From assembly GCA_964527735.1 (NCBI GenBank), contig CAZGPG010000015.1, positions 22,283 to 86,282 of the forward strand: 64,000 nucleotides of DNA, read 5' to 3'. Position 1 is the first letter of the stretch; every line of letters starts with the position of its first letter. A program made the position numbers and the translations under genes. This document shows, piece after piece, positions 50,978-60,515 of this stretch. The stretch is from JBEBVQ01 sp964527735. Its GTDB lineage: Bacteria > Bacteroidota > Bacteroidia > Chitinophagales > Chitinophagaceae. The notes under the pieces are model-generated. The model had not been told where the DNA came from. It saw only the letters and a list, made by a program, of their open reading frames with translations, and made no database searches.

Positions 50978-53074
50978 ATGATCAAATATTTTTACAGAAG
51001 CATTTATCAAAAAGCATGTTGCCTGGCCCTGGCAACATGCTTTTGTACCTTTTCCCGGGCACAATTCGAGAACGTATGGGTTTTTGGGGAGAATGCAGGT
51101 ATAGACTTCAACGGAGGATCTCCCGGACCCATAACATTTAATAACAGCTACGGCCCTATAGTGGCGTCTATGGAAGCTGCAGCTTCCGTTTGCGGCGCCA
51201 ATGGCGCCTTACTCTTTTACACGGAAGGTACTCATGTATTTGACCGCCAGCAAAACCTGATGTCCAATGGCAGCAATTTAGTACCGTTAGCCACCGTTAC
51301 CGGGGTCATCAATACGACAACCAGCACTGCGCAGGGCGCCCTCATCGTACCTATGCCGGGTAATCCCGGAAAATATTACATCTTCTCTTTAACCAGCCAT
51401 GAACAGGGAAGCAACTTCGGAAGACTATACTATAGTGTTGTGGATATGAATCTGAACAGGGGGATGGGGGATGTCGTAACAGGACAAAAAGGATTATTGT
51501 TAGATACGGGATTGACAGAGCAGATGAGCGCTGTGGCAGGGGCCTGTGATAATATCTGGCTGATCGTTGTTTCCCGTACCAGTGATCATGTAAAGTCTTT
51601 TGAGATCACATCTTCGGGTATTAATAATACACCGGTACTCTCCCCTGCCGGCAACCTGCTCCCATACACGAATGGAGGAGGTGGTGCTATGGCTATTGCT
51701 CTGGACAGAAGTAAAATAGCAATTACTTCACTTAATCCTGATCATGGAGTAAAAGGGCTGGCCTTATTTGATTTCAATTATATCACAGGTCTGCTTTCCA
51801 ACCGGCGGCAACTGGATACAATCGGCGGATATGGAGTATGTTTTTTCCCGGATAATACAAAGCTTTATTATAACACACGGGGTAGAGTTTCCCAGTTTGA
51901 CCTGAATGCAGGCAGTCTCAGCGATATCATTAATTCGAAAACACAACTGATGACATTTATGAATTCCGGATCTATATTTCACATGAAATTAGCTCCGGAT
52001 AATAAAATATATTTCCCTGCTCATCATCATACTCCTAATAATTACAGTACTCCCTACCTGTCAACGATCAACTTCCCCGACTCAGGCGGACTCGCCTGCC
52101 AGTTGCAGGTCAACAGTACCATGCTGGCGTACGGAACCCATGCAACGGTTGCCCTGCCTAATGTAGTAGCCATCCCTAAGAAGGATACGATATATTCATT
52201 CTCTCTACAAAAGCTTGTGGCATGCGACACACGTATCGGGCTTGATGCCGCTGACACCTCTGGCTTCGGCTATATATGGAATGACGGATTTACTACCGGG
52301 AGCAGGAATGCTACTGTCAGCGGAACGTATTGGGTACGATACCAGACGGGGTGCAGCAATATTCATGTCGATACCTTTGAAGTGGAATTGTTGCGTCCTT
52401 CCCGTCATAACTTTACTGAAGTTATCTGCGAGAGCGGATACTTTGATTACAACGACACACGGTTGCATACGGCCGGGCAATACCGCGATACCTTTACCGC
52501 AGCCAATGGTTGTGATTCCGTAGTAACCCTGGACCTCATTACCCTGCCGGCGGTGCAGCATATTCAACTCTCCCTGGAGCAACGCTACCGGTTATGCATA
52601 GGTGATACCATTGTTGCCGAGGCTTCAGCTTCAGGCACGGAGCGCTACGAGTGGTATATCAACGGCTTGCCGTCAGGTAGTGAAAACCCGCAGCCTGTTC
52701 ATTTATCCAGGTTAAATAATGAAGTAATGGTAATAGGCACTTCTGAAGTTGATTGCCCGGATACCGTAAAAGCATTTATTACCGCCGATGTCTGCTGCGA
52801 TATGTTCGTCCCCAATGCCTTTACCCCTAACGGAGACGGCGCCAATGACGTTTTTGGGGGTATACCTCATCGGGACAATTTTCAGAAATATCACATGCAG
52901 ATATTGAACCGCTTTGGCCAGACGGTATTTTCTTCGGCTCATATTCACAGCCAATGGGATGGTTCATTCAACGGAGCGCCCGCGGAGACAGGCACTTATT
53001 TTTACTATATAACGGCCGAGTGCCCGGATGGAAGAGAAGTGATACGCAAAGGCGACGTTACTTTAATAAGATGA
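50978..53074 (+). CDS. T9SS type B (CHU_C) secreted protein, propeller-like N-terminus
   Basis: 698 residues. A signal peptide (ends near FSRAQ) is followed by a propeller-like domain starting VWVFGENAGIDFNGG, with LLFYTEG and TSTAQGALIVPMPGN. A CDSVVTLDL repeat follows, then the gliding-motility C-terminal domain (FVPNAFTPNGDGANDVF, MQILNRFGQTVF, WDGSFNGAPAETGTYFYYI). Paralogous to the next gene over the first 350 residues. Function unknown; export by T9SS is inferred from the C-terminal domain. Confidence 0.9.
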   Translation: MIKYFYRSIYQKACCLALATCFCTFSRAQFENVWVFGENAGIDFNGGSPGPITFNNSYGPIVASMEAAASVCGANGALLFYTEGTHVFDRQQNLMSNGSNLVPLATVTGVINTTTSTAQGALIVPMPGNPGKYYIFSLTSHEQGSNFGRLYYSVVDMNLNRGMGDVVTGQKGLLLDTGLTEQMSAVAGACDNIWLIVVSRTSDHVKSFEITSSGINNTPVLSPAGNLLPYTNGGGGAMAIALDRSKIAITSLNPDHGVKGLALFDFNYITGLLSNRRQLDTIGGYGVCFFPDNTKLYYNTRGRVSQFDLNAGSLSDIINSKTQLMTFMNSGSIFHMKLAPDNKIYFPAHHHTPNNYSTPYLSTINFPDSGGLACQLQVNSTMLAYGTHATVALPNVVAIPKKDTIYSFSLQKLVACDTRIGLDAADTSGFGYIWNDGFTTGSRNATVSGTYWVRYQTGCSNIHVDTFEVELLRPSRHNFTEVICESGYFDYNDTRLHTAGQYRDTFTAANGCDSVVTLDLITLPAVQHIQLSLEQRYRLCIGDTIVAEASASGTERYEWYINGLPSGSENPQPVHLSRLNNEVMVIGTSEVDCPDTVKAFITADVCCDMFVPNAFTPNGDGANDVFGGIPHRDNFQKYHMQILNRFGQTVFSSAHIHSQWDGSFNGAPAETGTYFYYITAECPDGREVIRKGDVTLIR

Positions 53075-53096
53075 GGTCTGTTCTTTATTTTTTATC

Positions 53097-55673
53097 ATGA
53101 ATCTTAAATTATATCTATTATTATCGCTGCTTTTATACGCCCGCCTTTTACAGGCGCAGGAACAGGAAAAGGTCTGGGTTTTCGGCGATAAGGCAGGAGT
53201 GGACTTTACCAGTGGAAATCCCATTCCTTTCCAGAGCGCAATAGAAGGATTGGGCGAGGCCTCCGCCTCGGTCACTGACAAGGACGGGAGGCTGCTGTTT
53301 TACACGGAAGGATCAATCGTATGGAACCGGGATCATCAGGTAATGCCGAACGGTACCAACCTGACGCCGGTAATCAGCACTACACTTTATACACCTACTT
53401 CCAGTACTGCCCAGGGCGCCCTGATCATTCCGAAACCCGGTACGACAGATCAGTATTATGTCTTTTCGCTCACTTCTATGGAGCAGGCAGCACAGGGGAA
53501 TGCCGGGAAGCTGTATTGCAGCGTGGTCGATATGTCGCTGAACGGTGGGCTGGGAGATGTGGTCGCTACGCACAAAGGCCGGTACATTGCCTCAGACCTG
53601 TCGGAACGTTTGACAGCGGTAGTCGGCGACCGGTGCAATATATGGGTGCTGACCTGCGGCATGGATGCGCTCATCCGGGCCTTTGAAGTAACCCATGCCG
53701 GAGTGGACACAACCCCTGTGATTTCCCCGGTAGGTATCATGCAAGATTTTACAGGAAGGATGTCGGTATCGCCTGATGGTAGAAAGCTGGCGGCTACCAA
53801 GTGTTCTATTCCGATAACCGGCTCCATGGGTTTGATGCTGTTCGATTTCGATATTTCTACCGGTCTTGCTTCCAGCCCGGTGCAATTGCTGGATAATTAT
53901 GGAGGCTATGGCGTGTGCTTTTCACCGGATAACTCCAAGCTGTATATGTACAGAGATTTATCTATCTACCAGTATGACCTGAGCAATCCTGCACCGGCCG
54001 CTATCCGGGCTTCCGGAACAAGGCTCGGGGACTGTGGCGTCGCGGATATAAAGCTTGGACCGGACGGAAAGGTGTATTTCAGGACCAATATGCATGTCGC
54101 AGGCAGCGTGGCTACTTTCGGCGTGATCCATAATCCCAATCTTCAGGGAGCAGCGGCAGGATATCAGAATAACATATTCTCTACGCTGACCAGTGCCAGC
54201 TTTGGGCCTGGGCTGCCCAATACTGTCCCGGTATTCCATTTTGACCCGGATACCATGTATAGTACTGCTACGCATACCGTCATCTGCTTTCCTTCCGGGG
54301 TACGTCTTTCCGCGGGGGATACAACGGGCTGGGGATATGTATGGAACGATAATGTTCCCGGTCATGAAAAGACCGTTTTCACGACCGGCACATGGTGGGT
54401 GAAATATTTTACAACTCCCTGCACACACCGGGTAGATACCTTTAACGTCGTCTTCCCGGAGCTTGTAGTATATCCAAGCTGCCGCAATACGGCAACGGGG
54501 GCAGCCCGGATCATCAAAGCGGCAGGCGACACCACCTCTTATTCCTATACCTGGCGGGATGCGGCGGGCAACATCGTATCGGTATCCGACAGCCTGTCGA
54601 ATGTACCGGCAGGCGACTACCGGCTGCATATTTCTTCCGGCGCCGGCTGTAACGACACGGTAGACGTAACGGTCGGCAGTACGGAGTATACGGCTTCTTT
54701 TGAAGCGGACAGCCTGGCCTGCGTGGGCGTACCGGTACAGTTTCAAAACACCTCAGACAGTCAGCCGGGTTCCTGGTACTGGGATTTTGGTGATGGCGCT
54801 ATCTCAACCGATACTGCGCCGCAGCATGTATTCGGCAGCCCGGGCACTTATGAAATTATGCTTGTAAAAACCGTCGATCCCTGTACAGATACCTTTTACC
54901 GGCGTATTATCGTAGACGATACCTCATCGGTATACTTTACTATCGGAAATGACAGTATCTGCGTCGGCGGGGTGATACTGCTCACCCCTGTACATGATGA
55001 CCGTATCCTCAGCCTGGTATGGACACTGGACGGCAGGCCGGCAGATCCGGCGTCAACAGGTGGTATTGCTTATATTACAGATCGTGCAGGGGATATTATC
55101 GTATCGCTTACCGGATCATTCAGGGCATGCCCCGACGCCAGCTTTACCGATACGCTGCATGTGTTTCCGTTCCCGGTCGTAAACCTGGGGCCTGACACAG
55201 CCATTTGCCCCAATGCCGCTGCAATTGTCCTGAAGAACGCTGTGCTTCCGCAGCATGGAGACCGCTTCCTGTGGAGCAGCGGCGAAACGGACACCTTGCT
55301 TCCGGTGTACACTCCGGGTCTGTATTACCTTACCGTTACCTCCGCAGCAGGATGCGCGACTACCGATTCGGTAAACATAGACCGCGATTGCTTTATAGAC
55401 ATCCCCAATGTTTTTACGCCGAACGGAGACGGGATGAATGATTACTTCTTCCCCCGCGATCTGCTTACGAGCCGGCTGACGGGTTTTACCATGTCTGTGT
55501 ACAACAGGTGGGGACAGAAGGTTTATGAAACGAATCAAACTTCAGGGCGCGGATGGGATGGCCGGTTCAATGGTGCGTTACAACCGGAAGGTGTGTATGC
55601 GTATGTCATCATTGCTGAAATTAACGGGGGCAGGAAAGAACGTTTCCAGGGAAGTGTAACCTTGCTCCGGTAA
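53097..55673 (+). CDS. T9SS type B (CHU_C) secreted protein with PKD domain
   Basis: 858 residues, 22 bases after its paralogue. A signal peptide (ends near RLLQAQ), the shared propeller-like domain (VWVFGDKAGVDFTSGNP, LLFYTEGSIVWNRD, TSTAQGALIIPKPGT), a PKD domain (WYWDFGDGAISTDTAPQHVF) and the CHU_C domain (NVFTPNGDGMNDYFFPRDL, MSVYNRWGQKVYE, WDGRFNGALQPEGVYAYVI). Probably adhesive or surface-exposed. It ends in an inverted pair of REP-like hairpins. Confidence 0.9.
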   Translation: MNLKLYLLLSLLLYARLLQAQEQEKVWVFGDKAGVDFTSGNPIPFQSAIEGLGEASASVTDKDGRLLFYTEGSIVWNRDHQVMPNGTNLTPVISTTLYTPTSSTAQGALIIPKPGTTDQYYVFSLTSMEQAAQGNAGKLYCSVVDMSLNGGLGDVVATHKGRYIASDLSERLTAVVGDRCNIWVLTCGMDALIRAFEVTHAGVDTTPVISPVGIMQDFTGRMSVSPDGRKLAATKCSIPITGSMGLMLFDFDISTGLASSPVQLLDNYGGYGVCFSPDNSKLYMYRDLSIYQYDLSNPAPAAIRASGTRLGDCGVADIKLGPDGKVYFRTNMHVAGSVATFGVIHNPNLQGAAAGYQNNIFSTLTSASFGPGLPNTVPVFHFDPDTMYSTATHTVICFPSGVRLSAGDTTGWGYVWNDNVPGHEKTVFTTGTWWVKYFTTPCTHRVDTFNVVFPELVVYPSCRNTATGAARIIKAAGDTTSYSYTWRDAAGNIVSVSDSLSNVPAGDYRLHISSGAGCNDTVDVTVGSTEYTASFEADSLACVGVPVQFQNTSDSQPGSWYWDFGDGAISTDTAPQHVFGSPGTYEIMLVKTVDPCTDTFYRRIIVDDTSSVYFTIGNDSICVGGVILLTPVHDDRILSLVWTLDGRPADPASTGGIAYITDRAGDIIVSLTGSFRACPDASFTDTLHVFPFPVVNLGPDTAICPNAAAIVLKNAVLPQHGDRFLWSSGETDTLLPVYTPGLYYLTVTSAAGCATTDSVNIDRDCFIDIPNVFTPNGDGMNDYFFPRDLLTSRLTGFTMSVYNRWGQKVYETNQTSGRGWDGRFNGALQPEGVYAYVIIAEINGGRKERFQGSVTLLR

Positions 55674-55750
55674 TGACCGTAGAGACGCGATTCATCGCGT
55701 CTCCCTCGTGCCGTGATGGAGACACGATGAATCGCGTCTCTACGGTCATT
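55672..55750. repeat. Inverted pair of REP-like hairpins
   Basis: 33-base arms (55672-55704 and 55718-55750) pair with one mismatch. Each holds GTAGAGACGCGATTCATCG-type sequence with GTAG outward. The left arm starts inside the TAA stop of the T9SS cargo gene. Confidence 0.9.
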
Positions 55751-55816
55751 GCGCCAACGGGGGCATTATGGTGCTGAAAAGCCAGGATGCGTATATTTAC
55801 TGTGTAATTTTATGCC

Positions 55817-57796
55817 ATGCGGATGCGCCGGATATTAAAGCTAAGCTACACTCTTTCCATATTGCTGATGATATGTACACCGGACATGCATGCACAACAG
55901 GTGATCAGATGGGGGGAACAGGACAGTTACAAGCCGCTGACAGCTTCCGATTCGGCTTATATCCATTCCCTGTTAGCCGAAGGGCACAGACTGACAGACG
56001 GCAATACCGACAGCGCTTTGGCATTACTGCATGAAGCCTTATCGAAAAGCGAACAACATCATTATACGGAAGGAATCGCTTTGTCGCTCATGACTATCGC
56101 TACCTGCCATGCGGTGAAAAACGACATCATTACCGCCCGGAAATACCTGAACCGCGCTTATCCCTATTGCCTTGAATCCACTGCGAAAGACAAGCTGCTC
56201 GTTGACCTGTATCGTAACTGGTCTGTTGCATATAAATATGCGGGGCATACCGATTCCGTAATGGAAGCTATCCGGAAAGCCATCCCCCATTTAGAACGGC
56301 TGAACGACACCTCGTACTTCATCAATACTTACAATTATATCGGCTCCGTACTGATCGATAACCAGGACTACGAAAATGCTTATCCTTACGTCCATAAGGC
56401 GGAAAAATTAAACGCCCGGCTGAATACCGACAAACTGGTTTCTTACATCAATTTAGGGTACATCTATACCATAAGGAACGATATGGACAGTATGTATCAT
56501 GTAGTCAGCAAAGCCCTGAAAGGAGCGCGGGAACTAAACTGGTCGCGCTATGAACGCTCCGCTTCGATCCTGCTGACCAGGTATTACCTTGTAAAAGGAG
56601 ATAATCAAAGAGCGGACGAATATGCCCGGAACGCCATCCGGCTCATTGACAGGCACGCTGCTGATAACCGGGTATATGTGTACCGGATATTAAGCAGTAC
56701 CTACAAAGACCAGCAGGACCTGCAGCAGGCGCTGGCATACGGGAATATGGCCCTGGAACATCTGAAGCCGGAGCAAAAAGTAAGGAAGGACGTCATCCAT
56801 TTATACGGCTTAATGGCGGAAATACATCACAGCCTGGGCAACCACCGGCTGGCTTACGAGATGCACCTCGAATACAACAGGCTAACGGACAGCCTCCATG
56901 TAGAGGAACGCAATAAGGCGGTGGATCTCCTGGAAAAGCAATTCCAGCTGTCAGAAAAAGAAAAAGAAATTGTGCTGAAAGAAAAGGAGATCGTACTGAA
57001 GGAAAACCAGATTTTGCTGCAGCAAAGCAAGGTGCGCAGCCGGAACATATGGATCATCGTCATCGGCGGCGGCTTGCTGATAGGGTTCAGCCTGGCGGGT
57101 TTTCTATACAGCCTGTATCGCAGCTCAAGAAGAAAAATGTACATCATGCGCCAGCGGAAAGAGATAGATGAGCTCAAAGCCATGATGAACGGCGAAGAAA
57201 ACGAGCGAAAGCGGATCGCCATAGACCTGCACGACAACGTAGGGGGATTGCTGACCTCCGTATCGTATAGCATCGAAAACATTAAAAAGAATAACGAATC
57301 CCTGCCCGGAGAAAAATCGCTCCATAAAGTGGGCGCGCTGGTAGAAGAAATAAGGGAGGAAATACGGAAAACGGCCCATACGCTGATGCCGGACGTATTA
57401 CTGCGGCACGGGTTGGAAAAAGCGGTCCGTATGTATTGCGTGGATGTGGAAAGGGATACGGGCCTGGTGACGGATGTGCAGGTGCAGGGGCATTTCGATC
57501 ATCTGCAGAAAGATATACAGCTTAGCTTTTACCGTATCGTACAGGAGCTGCTTCAGAATATACTGAAACATGCGGAAGCCACACAGGCGTTTGTTCAGTT
57601 GCATTCCGGGTCGGGGCTGATCAGCCTTACCATAGAGGACAATGGCAAAGGCTTTGACCCGCAGGCTGCGCATGAAGGAATGGGACTGATCAATATTGAA
57701 AACAGGTTGCTGATCCATAATGGAAAGATGTCTGTAAATACCGAACCCGGCGGCGGAACATCGGTTTATATCGAGGTGGGCGGCGGCCCGGAATGA
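55817..57796 (+). CDS. TPR-containing sensor histidine kinase (HisKA_3)
   Basis: 659 residues. A signal sequence, a periplasmic region of TPR repeats (about 40-385), a coiled coil (EKEKEIVLKEKEIVLKENQI), one membrane helix (IWIIVIGGGLLIGFSLAGFL) and a cytoplasmic NarX-type kinase: phosphorylated histidine about H472 in IDLHDNVGG, N-box ELLQNILKHAEAT and G-box DNGKGFD. The LuxR-type regulator gene follows. What the TPR domain senses is unknown; its place directly after three T9SS cargo genes suggests an envelope signal (inference). Confidence 0.92.
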   Translation: MRMRRILKLSYTLSILLMICTPDMHAQQVIRWGEQDSYKPLTASDSAYIHSLLAEGHRLTDGNTDSALALLHEALSKSEQHHYTEGIALSLMTIATCHAVKNDIITARKYLNRAYPYCLESTAKDKLLVDLYRNWSVAYKYAGHTDSVMEAIRKAIPHLERLNDTSYFINTYNYIGSVLIDNQDYENAYPYVHKAEKLNARLNTDKLVSYINLGYIYTIRNDMDSMYHVVSKALKGARELNWSRYERSASILLTRYYLVKGDNQRADEYARNAIRLIDRHAADNRVYVYRILSSTYKDQQDLQQALAYGNMALEHLKPEQKVRKDVIHLYGLMAEIHHSLGNHRLAYEMHLEYNRLTDSLHVEERNKAVDLLEKQFQLSEKEKEIVLKEKEIVLKENQILLQQSKVRSRNIWIIVIGGGLLIGFSLAGFLYSLYRSSRRKMYIMRQRKEIDELKAMMNGEENERKRIAIDLHDNVGGLLTSVSYSIENIKKNNESLPGEKSLHKVGALVEEIREEIRKTAHTLMPDVLLRHGLEKAVRMYCVDVERDTGLVTDVQVQGHFDHLQKDIQLSFYRIVQELLQNILKHAEATQAFVQLHSGSGLISLTIEDNGKGFDPQAAHEGMGLINIENRLLIHNGKMSVNTEPGGGTSVYIEVGGGPE

Positions 57797-57829
57797 AAAA
57801 GCCCGTCCCTGATTTTCGGGCTTTATTTT
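57796..57829 (+). terminator. Intrinsic terminator after the histidine kinase
   Basis: AAAGCCCG (57798-57805) and CGGGCTTT (57817-57824) with an 11-base loop and a T-rich end. Confidence 0.75.
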
Positions 57830-57830
57830 A

Positions 57831-57838
57831 TAGATTTG
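57831..57838 (+). promoter_or_regulatory. -7 element of the response regulator
   Basis: TAGATTTG fits TAnnTTTG and stands directly behind the kinase terminator, so the regulator seems to have its own transcript with a leader of about 75 bases. No -33 TTG at the usual spacing. Confidence 0.45.
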
Positions 57839-57916
57839 TGTTAAATGATACAAGAACCGGCAATCCGCCATAAAAGCCCCTGCGCCCATGTCCCGGCATT
57901 TTAATACACGCTGCTT

Positions 57917-58558
57917 ATGATGATCAAAATTGCCATTGCCGACGACCACAGTCTTATATCCGAAGGAGTCGGAAATATGATACGTCACAGCGACGAAATG
58001 GAAATCATTGCCGTCTATCCCGACGGCGAATCGCTGCTGGAAGGACTGAAAGCAATACAGCCCGACGTCCTGCTACTTGATATTTGTATGCCGGGCAGGC
58101 AGGGCGATGAAATTGCCGGTATCATCAATGAGCTGTACCCCGATATAAAAATCATTGCATTGACCAGCTTCAACAATATTTTTCACATCAGGGATATGAT
58201 GGAGCAAAAAGTTAAAGGTTATGTGCTGAAGCATATACAGAAAGAAGAATTGATCGATGCGATTAATATGGTCTATAACGGAGGGACGTACTTTGATGAA
58301 ACGGTAATCAAGCGCATTAAGGAAGACGATAAAATAAAACAGCGGCAGAAGGCCACAGGTGCAACGTTTACGAAAAGGGAAAAGGAAGTATTGCAATTGA
58401 TCGCACAGAATTATACAAGCGCCGAAATCGCCGAAAAGCTCTTTCTAAGCCGGAGAACAGTGGAACATCACAGGGAAAGCATTTTTTCAAAATTAGAGGT
58501 GAAAAAAACCTCCGAACTGGTCAGGAAAGCTATTGAATGGAATTTAGTGCGGTTATAA
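57917..58558 (+). CDS. NarL/LuxR-type response regulator
   Basis: 213 residues. Receiver domain: acidic pocket ADD (8-10), phospho-acceptor D55 in VLLLDICMPG and lysine in KGYVLK. The C-terminal LuxR helix-turn-helix is FTKREKEVLQLIAQNYTSAE...LSRRTVEHHRESIFSKL. Partner of the preceding kinase. Targets are unknown. Confidence 0.94.
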   Translation: MMIKIAIADDHSLISEGVGNMIRHSDEMEIIAVYPDGESLLEGLKAIQPDVLLLDICMPGRQGDEIAGIINELYPDIKIIALTSFNNIFHIRDMMEQKVKGYVLKHIQKEELIDAINMVYNGGTYFDETVIKRIKEDDKIKQRQKATGATFTKREKEVLQLIAQNYTSAEIAEKLFLSRRTVEHHRESIFSKLEVKKTSELVRKAIEWNLVRL

Positions 58559-58615
58559 GAAAGTATGCCGGGAAATGATACAATACAGCCAGACGCATCA
58601 CTACCGGGAAACAAA

Positions 58616-58927
58616 CTAACGTACCTTCCGCTCCATGGCCTTAAACCGGGTATAGCGCTGCGTCTCCGCCCGCAGACGTTTCACGAGGAGGAAGAAAACA
58701 AAACCATCGTCAATCCAGCCGAAGAAAGGGATATAGTCATGCATCAGGTCGAAGGGAAAAACGATATAACCTATGGCGCATACACAGACCAATACCGTGA
58801 ATGCAGACATACGGTAGCGCCCGCCAAACACCTCCCGCAACATTTGCCATAACGTACGGCGCCCCTGGAACAAACCATAAGCAGCACGAACACTCCGGGC
58901 AGACTTTATTGAAAAATACTTCGCCAT
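58616..58927 (-). CDS. YkvA/DUF1232 family membrane protein
   Basis: 103 residues from ATG 58927 (a GTG three codons upstream is possible). A short basic N-terminus, a hydrophobic segment (FTVLVCVCAIGYIVFPFDLM) and the DUF1232 motif FPFDLMHDYIPFFGWIDD. Function unknown. It is convergent with the response regulator. Confidence 0.85.
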   Translation of the reverse strand: MAKYFSIKSARSVRAAYGLFQGRRTLWQMLREVFGGRYRMSAFTVLVCVCAIGYIVFPFDLMHDYIPFFGWIDDGFVFFLLVKRLRAETQRYTRFKAMERKVR

Positions 58928-59004
58928 ACCAATCACACATTAATAACCACTGCAAAGTTCCATATTCCGGTGTTGCAGGAATGTTAATATGCAGGTGCAA
59001 GAAA

Positions 59005-59067
59005 AATGTGACAAATGTGTTGAATGTGATCAGACACATTCGTCACATTCAACACATTTGTCACATT
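59005..59067. repeat. Word-type inverted repeat, AATGTG family
   Basis: Perfect 25-base arms 59005-59029 and 59043-59067, made of the same nine-base words as at 35823 (AATGTGACA, AATGTGTTG, AATGTGA). Confidence 0.88.
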
Positions 59068-59077
59068 AAACACATTT

Positions 59078-59108
59078 TCAAATTCCCGAATTTTCAAATT
59101 TTCAAATT
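59078..59108. repeat. Half copy of TTTGAAAA word repeat over NUDIX stop
   Basis: ATTTTCAAATTCCCGAATTT and further TTTTCAAATT words. The last four codons (NLKI) and the TGA stop of the NUDIX gene are coded by this repeat. Confidence 0.75.
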
Positions 59109-59735
59109 ACCCGCCCGCGCCACCTCCCTGATCGTCTCGTAGCTATCCTCCAGGAACGCACCCAAAGCATCCCTGTCCACCCACCGGACTTCCGTAATAC
59201 CTTCCTCCGTCTGCGGCACCGGTGTTGCTGCATCCGTGGTCGTCATCCGGAACCAGGTGGTCTGCTTCAGTATCTGCCGGCCGGCCTGCTCATATACATG
59301 CCAGGTATCGCATATCTTACCTGCTGCCGTGAGCTGCTGCAGACCGGTTTCCTCTTCCACCTCGCGCAGCGCGCAGGCCGCAATATCCTCCCTGTCTTCG
59401 CATTTGCCTTTGGGCAGATCCCATTTCTCCAATCTCCGGATCAACAATATCTCTCCCTGCCGGTTGGTCACCAGTCCGCCGGCGGCGGTGATCAGCCGGT
59501 AGTAATGCGCCAGCAGATCCCGCACTGCCGGTAACGCCATTCCTGAAAGAATTACGCCAGTCACTTCTGCATGATCGAGACTGTGTACCGCCTGCTCCAG
59601 ATAATCCGATCCCGGTCCGGATACTTCAAAAACAGTATAACCGGCAGCTTCCGGATGCTGTTCTTTATAGACACTGCTGCTGTCCGTCAGCACAAGCGGC
59701 TTATCTCCGATGTATATCTTTTGTATGAAATCCAT
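59094..59735 (-). CDS. NUDIX hydrolase
   Basis: 213 residues from ATG 59735; the longer frame overlaps pyrE. The NUDIX box is complete at about 110-132: G-x5-E at GKCEDRE, then REVEEETGL. An N-terminal region of about 85 residues (MDFIQKIYIGDKPLVL, GVILSGMALPAVRDLL) precedes it; similar proteins are common in Bacteroidota. It hydrolyses a nucleoside diphosphate derivative, identity unknown. The C-terminal residues NLKI come from the intergenic repeat. Confidence 0.9.
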   Translation of the reverse strand: MDFIQKIYIGDKPLVLTDSSSVYKEQHPEAAGYTVFEVSGPGSDYLEQAVHSLDHAEVTGVILSGMALPAVRDLLAHYYRLITAAGGLVTNRQGEILLIRRLEKWDLPKGKCEDREDIAACALREVEEETGLQQLTAAGKICDTWHVYEQAGRQILKQTTWFRMTTTDAATPVPQTEEGITEVRWVDRDALGAFLEDSYETIREVARAGNLKI

Positions 59736-59745
59736 GAGTTGCGGT

Positions 59746-59775
59746 TTGTAAAATTCCCGAATGGGCGTAGCTTTG
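59746..59775 (+). promoter_or_regulatory. Consensus promoter of pyrE, leaderless
   Basis: TTG (59746-59748), exactly 19 bases, TAGCTTTG (59768-59775). The pyrE ATG begins at 59781, so transcription should start at or within a few bases of the start codon. Confidence 0.75.
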
Positions 59776-59780
59776 ACGGC

Positions 59781-60410
59781 ATGAGCACATCCAAACATTT
59801 CGCTGAAAAGCTGCTGCAAATTAAGGCATTACAGATCAACCTCCAACAACCCTACACCTGGGCTTCGGGATGGAAGTCGCCCGTGTACTGCGACAACCGG
59901 AAGGTACTCTCCTACCCGTACGTCCGTGATTTTGTAAAAAGCGAGCTGGCCAATATGGTGCTGGAGCATTTTCCCGATGCGGAAGTCATTGCGGGCGTGG
60001 CCACTGCCGGTATTGCTCATGGGGTGATGGCCGCCGACCTGCTGAAACTGCCGTTCGTCTATGTACGCTCCAAGCCCAAAGGGCACGGCATGGGCAACCA
60101 GATCGAAGGTGTGCTTGAGCCCGGCCAGAAAGCAGTAGTGATCGAAGACCTTATCTCCACCGGCAAAAGCAGCCTGGAAGTGGTACAAACACTGCGCGAC
60201 CAGGGTGCGGAAGTGATCGGCATGTGCGGACTGTTCACCTATGGATTCCCTGTGTCGGAAGAAGCCTTTACCGCCGCCGGCGTACCGCTCCGCACGATCA
60301 GCAATTACCAGGCATTGATGGAAGTTGCCGCCGAGCTGAAGCTGGTAAATGACACACAGAAAGCAACACTGGCCGCATGGCGGGAAAACCCGGGAGCATG
60401 GACAATGTAA
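59781..60410 (+). CDS. pyrE: Orotate phosphoribosyltransferase
   Basis: 209 residues from ATG 59781. N-terminal WASGWKSPVYCDNRKVLSYP and the PRPP loop VIEDLISTGKSS (about 120-131) are diagnostic; GHGMGNQIEG is the flexible catalytic loop. It makes OMP in pyrimidine synthesis. The promoter sits directly before the start codon. A short word-type repeat follows. Confidence 0.96.
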   Translation: MSTSKHFAEKLLQIKALQINLQQPYTWASGWKSPVYCDNRKVLSYPYVRDFVKSELANMVLEHFPDAEVIAGVATAGIAHGVMAADLLKLPFVYVRSKPKGHGMGNQIEGVLEPGQKAVVIEDLISTGKSSLEVVQTLRDQGAEVIGMCGLFTYGFPVSEEAFTAAGVPLRTISNYQALMEVAAELKLVNDTQKATLAAWRENPGAWTM

Positions 60411-60421
60411 TAGATCCATTT

Positions 60422-60513
60422 AATTTGAGAATTTGAAAATGAGGCAATGAATATAATTTGTCAAAACAGGGTACATTTTCAAATGCTTGAATTTTCAAAT
60501 TGACTAATTAAAA
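60422..60513. repeat. Diverged TTTGAAAA word repeat after pyrE
   Basis: AATTTGAGAATTTGAAAATG at the left, CATTTTCAAATGCTTGAATT and TTCAAATTGACTAATT at the right. The middle differs from the other full copies. Confidence 0.7.
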
Positions 60514-60515
60514 TT

